Assembly: GCA_020850715.1 (NCBI GenBank)
Contig: JADZED010000077.1
Coordinates: 1 to 50,716 of the forward strand
Origin: Acidobacteriota bacterium
Lineage (GTDB): Bacteria; Acidobacteriota; Vicinamibacteria; Vicinamibacterales; CAVVIG01
DNA: 50,716 nt
Reading direction: 5' to 3'
Position numbers and translations under genes: made by a program. Of the stretch, positions 26,195 to 34,187 are shown in pieces (position 1 is the first letter of the stretch; every line of letters starts with the position of its first letter). Under the pieces are notes generated by a model. That model was not told where the DNA came from and searched no databases. It was given only the letters and a program-made list of their open reading frames with translations.

Positions 26195-26900
26195 TCGCCG
26201 CCACGGGCGCGGCGTCTGCCCGCAGGGTGCGCGAGCCGAGGGTCAGCAGCCGGAAGCCGCGGTCTCGCGCGGCGGTCCATTCGGCTTCGCACCATCCGCC
26301 CTCGGGCCCCACCAGGATCGTGGCATCGGGAGGCGCCGGCTGCGAGCGCAGCGCGCCGATCGGCTCGACCGGCGCGCCGGCGCGCGGCTCGAGCAGCATC
26401 AGACCGAGCGCAGGCGCCGGCCCGGCGAGCAGCGACTCGATCGCCAAGGGCCCCCGGATCTCCGGCAGGACCGCCCGCCCCGACTGCTTGACCGAGGCGA
26501 GCGCGATCCGCTTCCAGCGATCGACGCGCGCACCGCGTACGAGGCTGGCGACCGTGAGCTCGGTCCGCCGGCTCACGACCGGCTGAACGGCCGCGGCGCC
26601 GAGCATGACGGCATCCCTGACGACGTCGTCCAACCTGTCGGCTTTGAGGACCGCAGCGGCGAGCGTCAGGCGGACCGCCGGTTCGGGCGCCGGGTCGAGG
26701 CGCGACAGGATCTGCACGCGGGCGGTGCGCGGCGGCGCCGAGGTGACGCGTGCCAGGTACTCGCGGCCGCGGCCGTCGAAGATGGCAACCCGGTCGCCCT
26801 CGCCCAGGCGCAGCACCCGCAAGAGGTGCTCCGCCTCGCCGCGCGGGAGATCGACGATCTCGTCGCCGGGATCGAGCGCGGGAGCGAAGAACCGGTGCAC
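26160..26900 (-). CDS. rsmE: 16S rRNA m3U1498 methyltransferase
   Basis: RsmE is a SPOUT methyltransferase that modifies U1498 of 16S rRNA. The 246-aa product has the N-terminal PUA-like part (HRFFAP, GEAEHLLRVLRLGEGDRVAIFDGRG) and the trefoil-knot domain with KADRLDDVVRDAVMLGAAAVQPV, ASVKQSGRAVLPEI, ILVGPEGGWCEAE and a final [20 protein letters not shown]. All are family hallmarks. The start is GTG at 26900, preceded after six bases by a perfect TATAAT, so a leaderless transcript is likely. It points against prmA and overlaps its 3' end, whereas rsmE usually follows prmA in the same direction. Confidence 0.95.
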   Translation of the reverse strand: MHRFFAPALDPGDEIVDLPRGEAEHLLRVLRLGEGDRVAIFDGRGREYLARVTSAPPRTARVQILSRLDPAPEPAVRLTLAAAVLKADRLDDVVRDAVMLGAAAVQPVVSRRTELTVASLVRGARVDRWKRIALASVKQSGRAVLPEIRGPLAIESLLAGPAPALGLMLLEPRAGAPVEPIGALRSQPAPPDATILVGPEGGWCEAEWTAARDRGFRLLTLGSRTLRADAAPVAAISVLQFLWNDL

Positions 26901-26906
26901 GGGGCG

Positions 26907-26912
26907 ATTATA
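26907..26912 (-). promoter_or_regulatory. -10 hexamer placing rsmE transcription at its start codon
   Basis: On the minus strand TATAAT is followed by CGCCCC and then the GTG of rsmE. A standard 6-7 base discriminator would put +1 on the start codon. No Shine-Dalgarno is possible in this space. Confidence 0.6.
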
Positions 26913-26960
26913 CGGAGAACACCCGCGCACGACGCGCCGGCCGCCGGGCGGCACGGCTGG

Positions 26961-26966
26961 TATACT
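26961..26966 (+). promoter_or_regulatory. extended -10 element before the zinc-ribbon kinase
   Basis: TGG immediately followed by TATACT forms an extended -10 (TGn plus hexamer). The ATG is nine bases downstream at 26976, so the leader would be about two or three bases. It is divergent from the rsmE promoter across a 75-base gap. Confidence 0.55.
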
Positions 26967-26975
26967 CGCCGCGCG

Positions 26976-27950
26976 ATGTTCTTCCGCGGACAGCTGATTG
27001 GCAAGTACAAGATCCTGCAGACGCTCGGCAGCGGCGGATTCGGCACCGTCTACCTTGCGGAAGACACCTGGATCGGCAAGAAGGTCGCGCTCAAGGTGCC
27101 GCACAAACAGGGGGTCGACTTCGGCGAGCTGCTGAGGGAGCCGCGCCTGCTCGCCAGCCTCAACCACCCGAACATCGTCACCATCATGACGGCGGAGAAG
27201 CAGGAGAACGTGTTCTTCATCGTCATGGAGTTCGTCCCCGGCGAGTCGCTCGAGCACATCATCGCCCGGGAGGGCGCGCTCGACCTGGCGACCTCGCTCG
27301 ACTACATCTGCCAGATCTGCAACGCCGTCGATCACGCGCACCGGCAGAACGTCCTGCACCGCGATCTGCGGCCGTCGAACGTCATCGTCGCCGACCGCGG
27401 CATGCTGAAGGTGGCCGACTTCGGCACGTCGCGATTTCTCGAGATCGCGGCGCACGGCACGACCGTCATCGGAAGCCCGCCTTACATGGCGCCCGAGCAG
27501 TTTCGGGGCAAGGCGGTGTTTGCGTCCGACGTCTACTCGATCGGCGTGACCATGTACCAGATGCTCACCGGCGTGCTTCCCTACGGCACGCCTGCGCCGG
27601 CCGATCTGGACCGCCTGATGCGCGGCGAGCTGCTGACCACGCCGCGGTCGAAGAATCCGAGGATTCCGCGGGCGATCAGCGACATCGTGATGAAGGCGAT
27701 GGCGCCGGAGATCCACGCGCGCTACCAGCGCGCGGGCGAACTGCTCGACGATCTGCTGGCGGAGCGCGCCCCGGCGGCGGTCCACCGGCCGGCGCGCCCG
27801 GCGGCCGACGCGGGCGCTTCTGAAGACGTCCACGAGATCCACAGCCGCCTGAAGGCGCGGGAGGCGCCGCAGCCGCGCTTCTGCTGGCACTGCCGCAAGC
27901 CGCTGCACGCCCGGTCCGATCGCTGCCCGTTCTGCGGCGAAGCCCAGTAA
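26976..27950 (+). CDS. cytoplasmic Ser/Thr protein kinase with C-terminal zinc ribbon
   Basis: A 324-aa Hanks-type kinase with a complete active site: glycine loop GSGGFG (18-23), VALK Lys40, HRDLRPSN with catalytic Asp130, DFG at 148-150 and APE at 172-174. The threonines in GTTVIGSPPY could be activation-loop phosphosites. No transmembrane helix follows, unlike most PknB-like kinases. Instead the C-terminus holds a zinc ribbon with Cys303, Cys306, Cys317 and Cys320 (CWHC...CPFC). The substrate is unknown. It contrasts with the two pseudokinases in this window, which lack HRD and DFG. ilvE-like follows after 43 bases, with its own promoter-like sequence. Confidence 0.92.
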   Translation: MFFRGQLIGKYKILQTLGSGGFGTVYLAEDTWIGKKVALKVPHKQGVDFGELLREPRLLASLNHPNIVTIMTAEKQENVFFIVMEFVPGESLEHIIAREGALDLATSLDYICQICNAVDHAHRQNVLHRDLRPSNVIVADRGMLKVADFGTSRFLEIAAHGTTVIGSPPYMAPEQFRGKAVFASDVYSIGVTMYQMLTGVLPYGTPAPADLDRLMRGELLTTPRSKNPRIPRAISDIVMKAMAPEIHARYQRAGELLDDLLAERAPAAVHRPARPAADAGASEDVHEIHSRLKAREAPQPRFCWHCRKPLHARSDRCPFCGEAQ

Positions 27951-27966
27951 TCCGGCCGTTTTGCGC

Positions 27967-27987
27967 TAAGATCGACAGGGAAGGGGG
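27967..27987 (+). promoter_or_regulatory. -10-like hexamer and Shine-Dalgarno of the branched-chain aminotransferase gene
   Basis: TAAGAT at 27967-27972 is followed by a purine-rich AAGGGGG at 27981-27987, six bases before the ATG at 27994. This is a conventional leadered arrangement and contrasts with the neighbouring leaderless-looking genes. Confidence 0.45.
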
Positions 27988-27993
27988 CGCACC

Positions 27994-28995
27994 ATGGGCC
28001 AGGCGGGCGCGGGCAAGGCGGCAGGCTTTCCGGGCACGGGCAAGATCTGGATGAACGGCACGCTGATCGACTGGAAGGACGCCACCATCCATGTCGCGTC
28101 GCACGTCATCCACTATGGCAGCGGGGTCTTCGAGGGGGCGCGCTGCTATGCGACGCCGAAGGGCTCGGCCTGCCTGCGCCTGGGACCGCACATGCGGCGC
28201 CTGATCCAGTCGGCGGCGATCTACCGGATGGAATCGCCGCTGGACCAGCAGGGCTGGGAGCACGCCGTCCTGGAGACGATCCGCGCCAACGGCTTCAAGT
28301 CGTGCTACATCCGCCCGCTCATCTATCGCGGCTACGAGGCGCTCGGCGTGAACCCGCTCACCTGCCCCGTCAACGCCTGCATCCTGCTCTGGGACTGGGG
28401 GGCGTATCTCGGGCAGGAGTCGCTCGAACACGGCGTCGACGTGAAGGTCAGCACCTGGGCGCGCATGGCGCCGAACACGCTGCCGGCCATGGCGAAGGCG
28501 ACCGCCAACTACGCCAACGCCGCGCTCATCAAGATGGAGGCGGTGGTCGACGGCTACGCCGAAGGCATCGCGCTCGACGTGAACGGCCACGTCAGCGAAG
28601 GCAGCGGCCAGAACATCTTCCTGGTGCGGGACGGGCGGCTCTATACGCCGGAGATTGCCTCGTCTATCCTCGGCGGCATCACGCGCGATTCGATCATCAC
28701 GCTCGCGCGCGAGCGCGGCTACACGGTCACCGAGACGACGCTGCCGCGCGAGGCGCTGTACCTCGCCGACGAAGTGTTCTTCGTGGGCACCGCGGCTGAA
28801 GTGACGCCGGTCCGTTCGATCGACAAGATCGCGATCGGCTCCGGCCGGCGCGGGCCGGTCACGCACGCGCTGCAGCGGGCCTTCTTCGACGCCATCAACG
28901 GCGAGACGCCCGACGCGCACGGCTGGCTCACCTACGTGTATCCGGAAGAGGCCGAGCTGCGCGCACACAAGGCGACCGCGTCGGCCAGGGGCTAG
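27994..28995 (+). CDS. ilvE: branched-chain amino acid aminotransferase
   Basis: Class IV PLP aminotransferase that interconverts branched-chain amino acids and their 2-oxo acids. The 333-aa product shows HYGSGVFEGARCY, YIRPLIYRGYEALGV, the PLP Lys in PAMAKATANY, EGIALDVNGHVSEGSGQNIF, GITRDSIITLARERG and YLADEVFFVGTAAEVTPVRSID. These closely follow the E. coli IlvE pattern, so this family is favoured over D-amino-acid or aminodeoxychorismate enzymes. A short N-terminal extension (about 15 residues) precedes KIWMNG. A Shine-Dalgarno-like AAGGGGG supports the ATG at 27994. Confidence 0.95.
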   Translation: MGQAGAGKAAGFPGTGKIWMNGTLIDWKDATIHVASHVIHYGSGVFEGARCYATPKGSACLRLGPHMRRLIQSAAIYRMESPLDQQGWEHAVLETIRANGFKSCYIRPLIYRGYEALGVNPLTCPVNACILLWDWGAYLGQESLEHGVDVKVSTWARMAPNTLPAMAKATANYANAALIKMEAVVDGYAEGIALDVNGHVSEGSGQNIFLVRDGRLYTPEIASSILGGITRDSIITLARERGYTVTETTLPREALYLADEVFFVGTAAEVTPVRSIDKIAIGSGRRGPVTHALQRAFFDAINGETPDAHGWLTYVYPEEAELRAHKATASARG

Positions 28996-29135
28996 CGCCC
29001 CGAGCCGGGCCTTGCGGCACGGGCCGCGGCGCGCCGCGCCCGGACGGGCCCTCGCCGGGAGCGAAGCAAGATCGCGGGTCCGGCGGAGGTCCGGGCTCGC
29101 TGCGCCGGCCTCCGGCCCCGGCCCCCGAGAACGAC

Positions 29136-30281
29136 ATGCACGTCAATGATCTTCTGAAAGTGGCCGTCGAGGCGGGGGCGTCCGATCTTCACCTGAAGGT
29201 CGGCAGCTACCCGATGATGCGCGTCCGCGGCACCCTCGTGCCCGCAGTCGAGAGCAAGCGGCTCGACCACGAGGACGTCGTGGCCATGAGCGCCGCCATC
29301 ATGTCGACCGCGCAGCGGCAGAAGTTCAAGGATGCACAGGAGGTCGACCTCGCCTACAGCGTTCCGGGCCTCGGCCGCTTCCGCTGCAACGTCTTCCAGC
29401 AGCGGGGCACCGTCGGGCTGGTGCTCCGCGTCATTCCGATGCAGATCCGCACCATCGACGAGCTCGGCCTGCCCCCGGCGCTCCGGAAGGTCGCCGAGGA
29501 AGAGCGCGGCCTGGTGCTGGTCACCGGGACGACGGGCAGCGGCAAGAGCACGACGCTCGCCGCCCTGGTCGATCACATCAACACCGTGCGCTGCGCGCAC
29601 GTGATGACGGTCGAGGATCCGATCGAGTTCCTCCACCGCGACCAGCGCTCCATCGTGAACCAGCGGGAGGTCTCGGTCGACACGCGGTCGTTCGCGCAGG
29701 CGCTGCGCAGCGCCCTGCGCCAGGATCCCGACGTCATCCTCGTGGGCGAGATGCGCGATTTCGAGACGATCGAGACCGGGCTGCTCGCCGCCGAGACCGG
29801 CCATCTGGTCTTCTCCACGCTGCACACGCTCGACGCGACCGAGACGATCAACCGGATCATCGCCGTCTTCCCGCCGCACCAGCAGAAGCAGGTCCGCCTC
29901 CAGCTCGCGAGCGTGCTCAAGGCGGTGATCTCGCAGCGCCTGATGCCGCGGGCCGACGATCGCGGGCGCGTCCCCGCCGTGGAGGTGATGATCAGCACCG
30001 CCTTCATCCGCGACTGCATCGTCGACAAGGAGAAGACGCACCTGATTCCCGGCGCGATCGCCGCCGGCACGTCGCAGTACGGCATGCAGAGCTTCGACCA
30101 GTCGATCTTCGGCCTGTTCTCGCGGGGTCTGGTGTCCTACGAGGAGGCGCTGCGCTGGGCCAGCAACGTCGACGAGTTCAAGCTCAAGGTCCAGGGGATC
30201 GCCAGCACGTCGGACATGAGCCGCGATCAGATGGCCGGCTCGATCGGCGCGCCCCCCGAGATCACCAGATTCGGCAAGTGA
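29136..30281 (+). CDS. pilT: type IV pilus retraction ATPase PilT
   Basis: PilT is a hexameric cytoplasmic ATPase that drives retraction of type IV pili, which underlies twitching and often DNA uptake. The 381-aa product has the PilT N-terminal PAS-like domain, Walker A GTTGSGKSTT (about residues 132-141), the Asp box VEDPIEFLH, Walker B DPDVILVGEMRD, and the His box TGHLVFSTLHTLDA. The C-terminal segments AVISQRLMPR and QSFDQSIFGLFSRGLVSYEEAL are PilT-type. No other pilus genes are present here. Its stop overlaps the recX GTG as GTGA. The 140 bases upstream are very GC-rich and show no clear promoter. Confidence 0.95.
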   Translation: MHVNDLLKVAVEAGASDLHLKVGSYPMMRVRGTLVPAVESKRLDHEDVVAMSAAIMSTAQRQKFKDAQEVDLAYSVPGLGRFRCNVFQQRGTVGLVLRVIPMQIRTIDELGLPPALRKVAEEERGLVLVTGTTGSGKSTTLAALVDHINTVRCAHVMTVEDPIEFLHRDQRSIVNQREVSVDTRSFAQALRSALRQDPDVILVGEMRDFETIETGLLAAETGHLVFSTLHTLDATETINRIIAVFPPHQQKQVRLQLASVLKAVISQRLMPRADDRGRVPAVEVMISTAFIRDCIVDKEKTHLIPGAIAAGTSQYGMQSFDQSIFGLFSRGLVSYEEALRWASNVDEFKLKVQGIASTSDMSRDQMAGSIGAPPEITRFGK

Positions 30282-30739
30282 CCCGCCCGCCTGCGGCCTA
30301 CGTCGAAGGGCTGAAGATGCTCGCGCGCCGCGAGCTGTCGGAAGCGCAGGTGCGCCAGCGGCTGGCGCGCCGCGGGCACGAGGCCGGCGAGATCGAGGCC
30401 GCCGTCGAGCGCCTGCGCGCGGAGCGCGCAATCGACGACCGGCGGGTCGCCGAGGCGATCGCGCGGCTCGAGACCGCGACGCATGGGCGCGGCCGCCTGC
30501 GCGTCCGCCTTCGGATCGAACAGGCCGGCGTCGATCGGGCCCTCGCCCGCCAGGCGACCGATGCGGCCTTCGCCGCGCTCGATGACGAGGCGCTGCTGGA
30601 GGCCGCGCTGCAGAAGCGGCTGCGCGGACGTACGCGCGTGACCGACGAGGGCGAGCTGCACCGGCTGCACCGGTTCCTGCTGGCCCAGGGGTTCGAGGCG
30701 GATCGCGTGAGGCAGCGGATCGAGAGGCTCCGCCGATGA
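30278..30739 (+). CDS. recX: regulatory protein RecX
   Basis: RecX limits RecA filament growth. The 153-aa product matches the three-helix repeat architecture: YVEGLKMLARRELSEAQVRQRLARRGHEAGEIEAAVERL at the N-terminus, a middle IDDRRVAEAIARLET / GRGRLRVRLRIEQAGVDRAL repeat and a C-terminal LHRFLLAQGFEADRVRQRI repeat. The start is GTG overlapping the pilT stop, and its TGA overlaps the ATG of the next gene. recA is not adjacent, although recA-recX pairing is the common arrangement. Confidence 0.87.
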   Translation: MTRPPAAYVEGLKMLARRELSEAQVRQRLARRGHEAGEIEAAVERLRAERAIDDRRVAEAIARLETATHGRGRLRVRLRIEQAGVDRALARQATDAAFAALDDEALLEAALQKRLRGRTRVTDEGELHRLHRFLLAQGFEADRVRQRIERLRR

Positions 30740-31449
30740 TGGCCATCGAGGCGGTGGAACACGAGATTGCGACGCGCGGCTTCGCCCTGCTGCCGGCGCG
30801 TGAGGTGCGCGCGCTGCTCGAGGCGTCCGGTCCGCTGGACGACATCGAACGCTTCGCCGCCAGCTGGGACGGCCTCGCGCTCGACACCTACATGGCCGAC
30901 GGCGGCCGCTACCGGCGGCGGCGGCATGCGGCATTCGCGGTCGTCGACGGGCGCATCACGCGCAAGCCCCACCAGCCGCACTATCAGACCGTCGAGTACA
31001 ACCCGCTGCACGGCGGCATCGCGCGCTGGTTCGAGCCCATCCTGCCCGAGATCGGATCGGGCGCCGCGCTCCAGACGATCCTCCGCTTCTGCGCCCGGCT
31101 GTTCGGCGATCTGGCGAAGGACGCGCGCGAGTGGCACGTGGAGGCGCACCAGTTCCGGATCGAGGCGCGCCCTGGCGAACAGGGTCGCCCGACGCCAGAA
31201 GGGATGCACCGCGACGGCGTGGACTACGTGCTGGTCCTGCTGATTCATCGGCAGAACATCGTCAGCGGCACGACCACCATCCACGATCTCGAGCAGCGGC
31301 CGCTCGGGAGCTTCACGCTCGCGTACCCGTTCGACGCGGCAATCGTCGAAGACGCGCGCGTGTACCACGGCGTGACGGCCGTGTCGCCGCTCGACCCGGC
31401 CGCGCCGGCGTTCCGGGACGTGCTCGTCGTGACCTTCAGGAAGATCTGA
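30736..31449 (+). CDS. 2-oxoglutarate/Fe(II) dioxygenase family protein
   Basis: A 237-aa protein resembling the 2OG-Fe_Oxy_2 family (the group that includes amino-acid hydroxylases such as L-isoleucine dioxygenase). A facial-triad candidate is visible: His158 and Asp160 in GMHRDGVDYV and His212 in VYHGVTAV. An Arg near the C-terminus (RDVLVVTFRK) could bind 2-oxoglutarate. Other family-like stretches are PHYQTVEYNPLHGGIARWF and HQFRIEA. The substrate is unknown; a free amino acid is plausible by family. The ATG overlaps the recX stop (ATGA), making a coupled pilT-recX-oxygenase chain. Confidence 0.82.
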   Translation: MMAIEAVEHEIATRGFALLPAREVRALLEASGPLDDIERFAASWDGLALDTYMADGGRYRRRRHAAFAVVDGRITRKPHQPHYQTVEYNPLHGGIARWFEPILPEIGSGAALQTILRFCARLFGDLAKDAREWHVEAHQFRIEARPGEQGRPTPEGMHRDGVDYVLVLLIHRQNIVSGTTTIHDLEQRPLGSFTLAYPFDAAIVEDARVYHGVTAVSPLDPAAPAFRDVLVVTFRKI

Positions 31450-31483
31450 GGGCCGCGATCCGCCAGCGCCGGGGCAGGTGTGC

Positions 31484-31489
31484 GATACT
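31484..31489 (+). promoter_or_regulatory. extended -10-like element before the M14 peptidase gene
   Basis: TGC followed by GATACT, then seven bases and the ATG at 31497. Spacing predicts a leaderless or nearly leaderless transcript. There is no Shine-Dalgarno. Confidence 0.5.
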
Positions 31490-31496
31490 CCGCCCC

Positions 31497-34148
31497 ATGC
31501 GGGGATTCGCACGGACGCTCCTGGCCCTGTCGCTCGCCGCGCCCTCGCTCCTGGGGGCGCAGCAGCCCGTGCCGACGCCGGAATCGGCGCTCGGCTTCAG
31601 TCCCGGCGCCGACTACAAGCTGTTCACCTACGACCAGGCGATCGGCTACTTCAAGACGCTCGCCTCGTCGAACGCCCGCGTGAAGCTCGTCGAAGCGGGC
31701 CGGACGAGCCAGGGCCGCGTCATGTACTTCGCGCTCATCTCAGCGCCGGAAAACCTGGCGCAGATCGATCGCTACCGATCGATCGCCCTGCGGCTGGCGC
31801 ACCCGGCGGACATGTCGGAAGACGAGGCGCGGCGGCTCGCGCGCGAGGGCAGAGCAATCGTGCACCTCGACGGCGGTCTGCATTCGACCGAAGTCGCCGG
31901 CGGACAGCAGACGCCACTGCTCGCCTACGATCTGCTGCGCCGCGCCGACGAGCCGGAGGTCAAGGCCATCCTCGACAACGTCATCGTGATGCTGTGGCCG
32001 ACCATCAACCCCGACGGCCAGCAGATGGTCGCCGAGTGGTACATGTCCAACGTCGGCACGCCGTACGAGCTCTCGCCGCTCCCGCGCCTGTATCAGGAGT
32101 ACGTCGGCCACGACAACAACCGCGACGCCTACATGCTCAACATGATCGAATCGCGGGTCGTCGAGCACGCCTGGCGCCAATGGGAGCCCAACGTCGTCTA
32201 TACCCAGCACCAGTCGGGACCGTTTCCGACGCGCATCTGGCTGCCGCCGTTCTCCGAGCCGGTCGGGCTCGAGGCGCCGGCGCTGGCGGCGCGGGAAGTG
32301 AACATGATGGGCATGGCCATCGCCAAGCGCCTCGAGGAGAACGGCCTGCGTGGCGCGACGCACATGGGCTCCGCCTTCGACGCGTGGTACCCCGGCTACG
32401 TCGACTACGCGCCGATCTTCAAGAACGTGCCGGCGTTCTGGACCGAGACCGCGCTCTACCAGTACGCGACGCCGCACACCTACACGCTGAACGACTTCCC
32501 GGCCGACATGCGGGACCTGCGGCCGCGCAGCCTCTACCCGAGCCCGTGGCCGCCCGGCCCCTGGCGGCTGCGCGACGCCGTCGACTACATGGAAACCGCG
32601 TCGTTCGCCGTCCTCGACTACGCCGCCAAGTACAAGGAGTCGCTGCTGCTGAACCGGTATCGGGCCGGCGTGGCGCAGATCGCCCGCGGCGCGACGCATG
32701 CCCCCTTCGCCTACCTGTTCGGGGCCGACCAGCGCGATCCGGTGGCGGTCGTGGAACTGCTGCGGCGCCTGGCATTCGGCGGTATCCGCGTCGCGCAGCT
32801 CACCGCGCCGGCCACCATCGATGGACGCTCGTGGCCGGCCGGCACCTGGGTGATTCCGACCGACCAGGAGTTTGCTGCGCTGGCGCGCGAACTGCTCGAC
32901 GTGCAGGCCTATCCGGATCTCCGGCAGTACCCCGGCGGTCCGCCCGAGCATCCCTACGACGCGGCCGGATGGACCCTTCCGCTGCAGATGGGCGTCTCGA
33001 TGACCGAGGCCGCGTCGCCGCTGTCCCCGGAGGTTCGCGCCAGCCTGGCGTGGCTCGGCGCTCCTGTCGACCCGGTCGCGCCGGCGACCGCCTACAACCT
33101 CGTGGACGCGGCCGATGCGGCGCCGTTCGACAGCGTGCCCGGCATCGGCTTCGATGCCGACGCGGCGGCCGCCGCCATCGTGCCGCCGCGCGGCGCCATC
33201 ACGGGCGAGGGAACCGTGCTCGCCCTCGATCCGGCGCAGAACAACGCCTTTCGCGCCCTCAATCGCGCGTGGGCCAAGCAGGCGACCGTTCGATTCGCCG
33301 GCGGGCGTTACCTGATCGGCGGCCTGAGCGATGCCGATCAGCAGGAGATTGTGGACACGCTCGCGCTGCGCGCCACGCGCGTGGACCCCGCAGAAGGAGG
33401 ATTCGCACGCGCCCGGCCGGTCAAGCCGCCCCGGATCGGCCTCGTCGAGCCCTGGACGCCGAGCATCGGCGCCGGATGGACCCGCTGGCTGCTCGAGCAG
33501 TACGGCTTCCCTGTCGTCGCGCTGCGCCCGGAAGACTTCCACGCGAGGCTCGCCGCCCGCGTCGACGTGGTGATCCTCGCCGACGGCGTGCGCCTGCCCA
33601 CCGCGGGCGGGGTGGGCGCCCTCGCGCCGCCGCGCGGGCCGGTACGGCCTCAGTACGCCTACGCGCTCGCCGAGGAGGATCTCGAAGGGTTCGTGCGATT
33701 CGTCGAGGACGGCGGCACGCTCATCGCGATCAACGGCGCGTCGTCGATGGCCATCGAGATCCTCGGTCTACCCGTGCGAGACGCCGTGGCGGCCCTCGGG
33801 TCGGACGCGTTCTTCCTGCGCGGGTCGCTCGTGCGGGTCTCGGCCGACACGGCGCACCCGGCGATGGCGGGCATGCCGTCCGACGCGGCCGTCTTCGTCG
33901 ATGACAGCCCGGCCTTCGAGATCGGGGACCGGTTCCGCGGCCACGTTCTGGCGCGGTATCAGTCGACCGGATCGCCCCTGCTGTCCGGGTACTTGATCGG
34001 CGAGCGCTACCTGCACGACCGGGCCGCGGCGCTCGACGTCGAGGTCGGACGCGGACACGCGGTGCTGCTCGGCTTCCGGCCGGAGTGGCGCGGGCAGCCG
34101 TTCGGATCGTTCCGCGTGCTGTTCAATGCGGTGCTGAACGCCCGATGA
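31497..34148 (+). CDS. secreted M14-family zinc carboxypeptidase with C-terminal amidotransferase-like domain
   Basis: An 883-aa exported protein. An N-terminal signal peptide (LLALSLAAPSLLGAQQP) suggests cleavage near residue 21. The M14 metallopeptidase domain spans about residues 35-360, with zinc ligands in LDGGLHSTEVAG (HxxE, near 129-132) and a later His in YTQHQSG (about 238); MLWPTINPDGQQ is a further M14 hallmark. The C-terminal third (about 640-880, PRIGLVEPWTPSIGAGWTRW, FVEDGGTLIAINGAS, GHAVLLGFRPEWRG) looks like a class I glutamine amidotransferase-like fold. A peptide-degrading role outside the cytoplasm is inferred. It converges on the TonB-like gene. Confidence 0.87.
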   Translation: MRGFARTLLALSLAAPSLLGAQQPVPTPESALGFSPGADYKLFTYDQAIGYFKTLASSNARVKLVEAGRTSQGRVMYFALISAPENLAQIDRYRSIALRLAHPADMSEDEARRLAREGRAIVHLDGGLHSTEVAGGQQTPLLAYDLLRRADEPEVKAILDNVIVMLWPTINPDGQQMVAEWYMSNVGTPYELSPLPRLYQEYVGHDNNRDAYMLNMIESRVVEHAWRQWEPNVVYTQHQSGPFPTRIWLPPFSEPVGLEAPALAAREVNMMGMAIAKRLEENGLRGATHMGSAFDAWYPGYVDYAPIFKNVPAFWTETALYQYATPHTYTLNDFPADMRDLRPRSLYPSPWPPGPWRLRDAVDYMETASFAVLDYAAKYKESLLLNRYRAGVAQIARGATHAPFAYLFGADQRDPVAVVELLRRLAFGGIRVAQLTAPATIDGRSWPAGTWVIPTDQEFAALARELLDVQAYPDLRQYPGGPPEHPYDAAGWTLPLQMGVSMTEAASPLSPEVRASLAWLGAPVDPVAPATAYNLVDAADAAPFDSVPGIGFDADAAAAAIVPPRGAITGEGTVLALDPAQNNAFRALNRAWAKQATVRFAGGRYLIGGLSDADQQEIVDTLALRATRVDPAEGGFARARPVKPPRIGLVEPWTPSIGAGWTRWLLEQYGFPVVALRPEDFHARLAARVDVVILADGVRLPTAGGVGALAPPRGPVRPQYAYALAEEDLEGFVRFVEDGGTLIAINGASSMAIEILGLPVRDAVAALGSDAFFLRGSLVRVSADTAHPAMAGMPSDAAVFVDDSPAFEIGDRFRGHVLARYQSTGSPLLSGYLIGERYLHDRAAALDVEVGRGHAVLLGFRPEWRGQPFGSFRVLFNAVLNAR

Positions 34149-34187
34149 CGGGCGGCGGGAGCGGGCCGCGCGCGCCGGCGGCTGCCG

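Noticed and set aside
29026..29037. Perfect 12-base palindrome GCGGCGCGCCGC between ilvE and pilT
   Set aside because: Built only from G and C in very GC-rich DNA with no T tract; chance is likely and no regulator is suggested.
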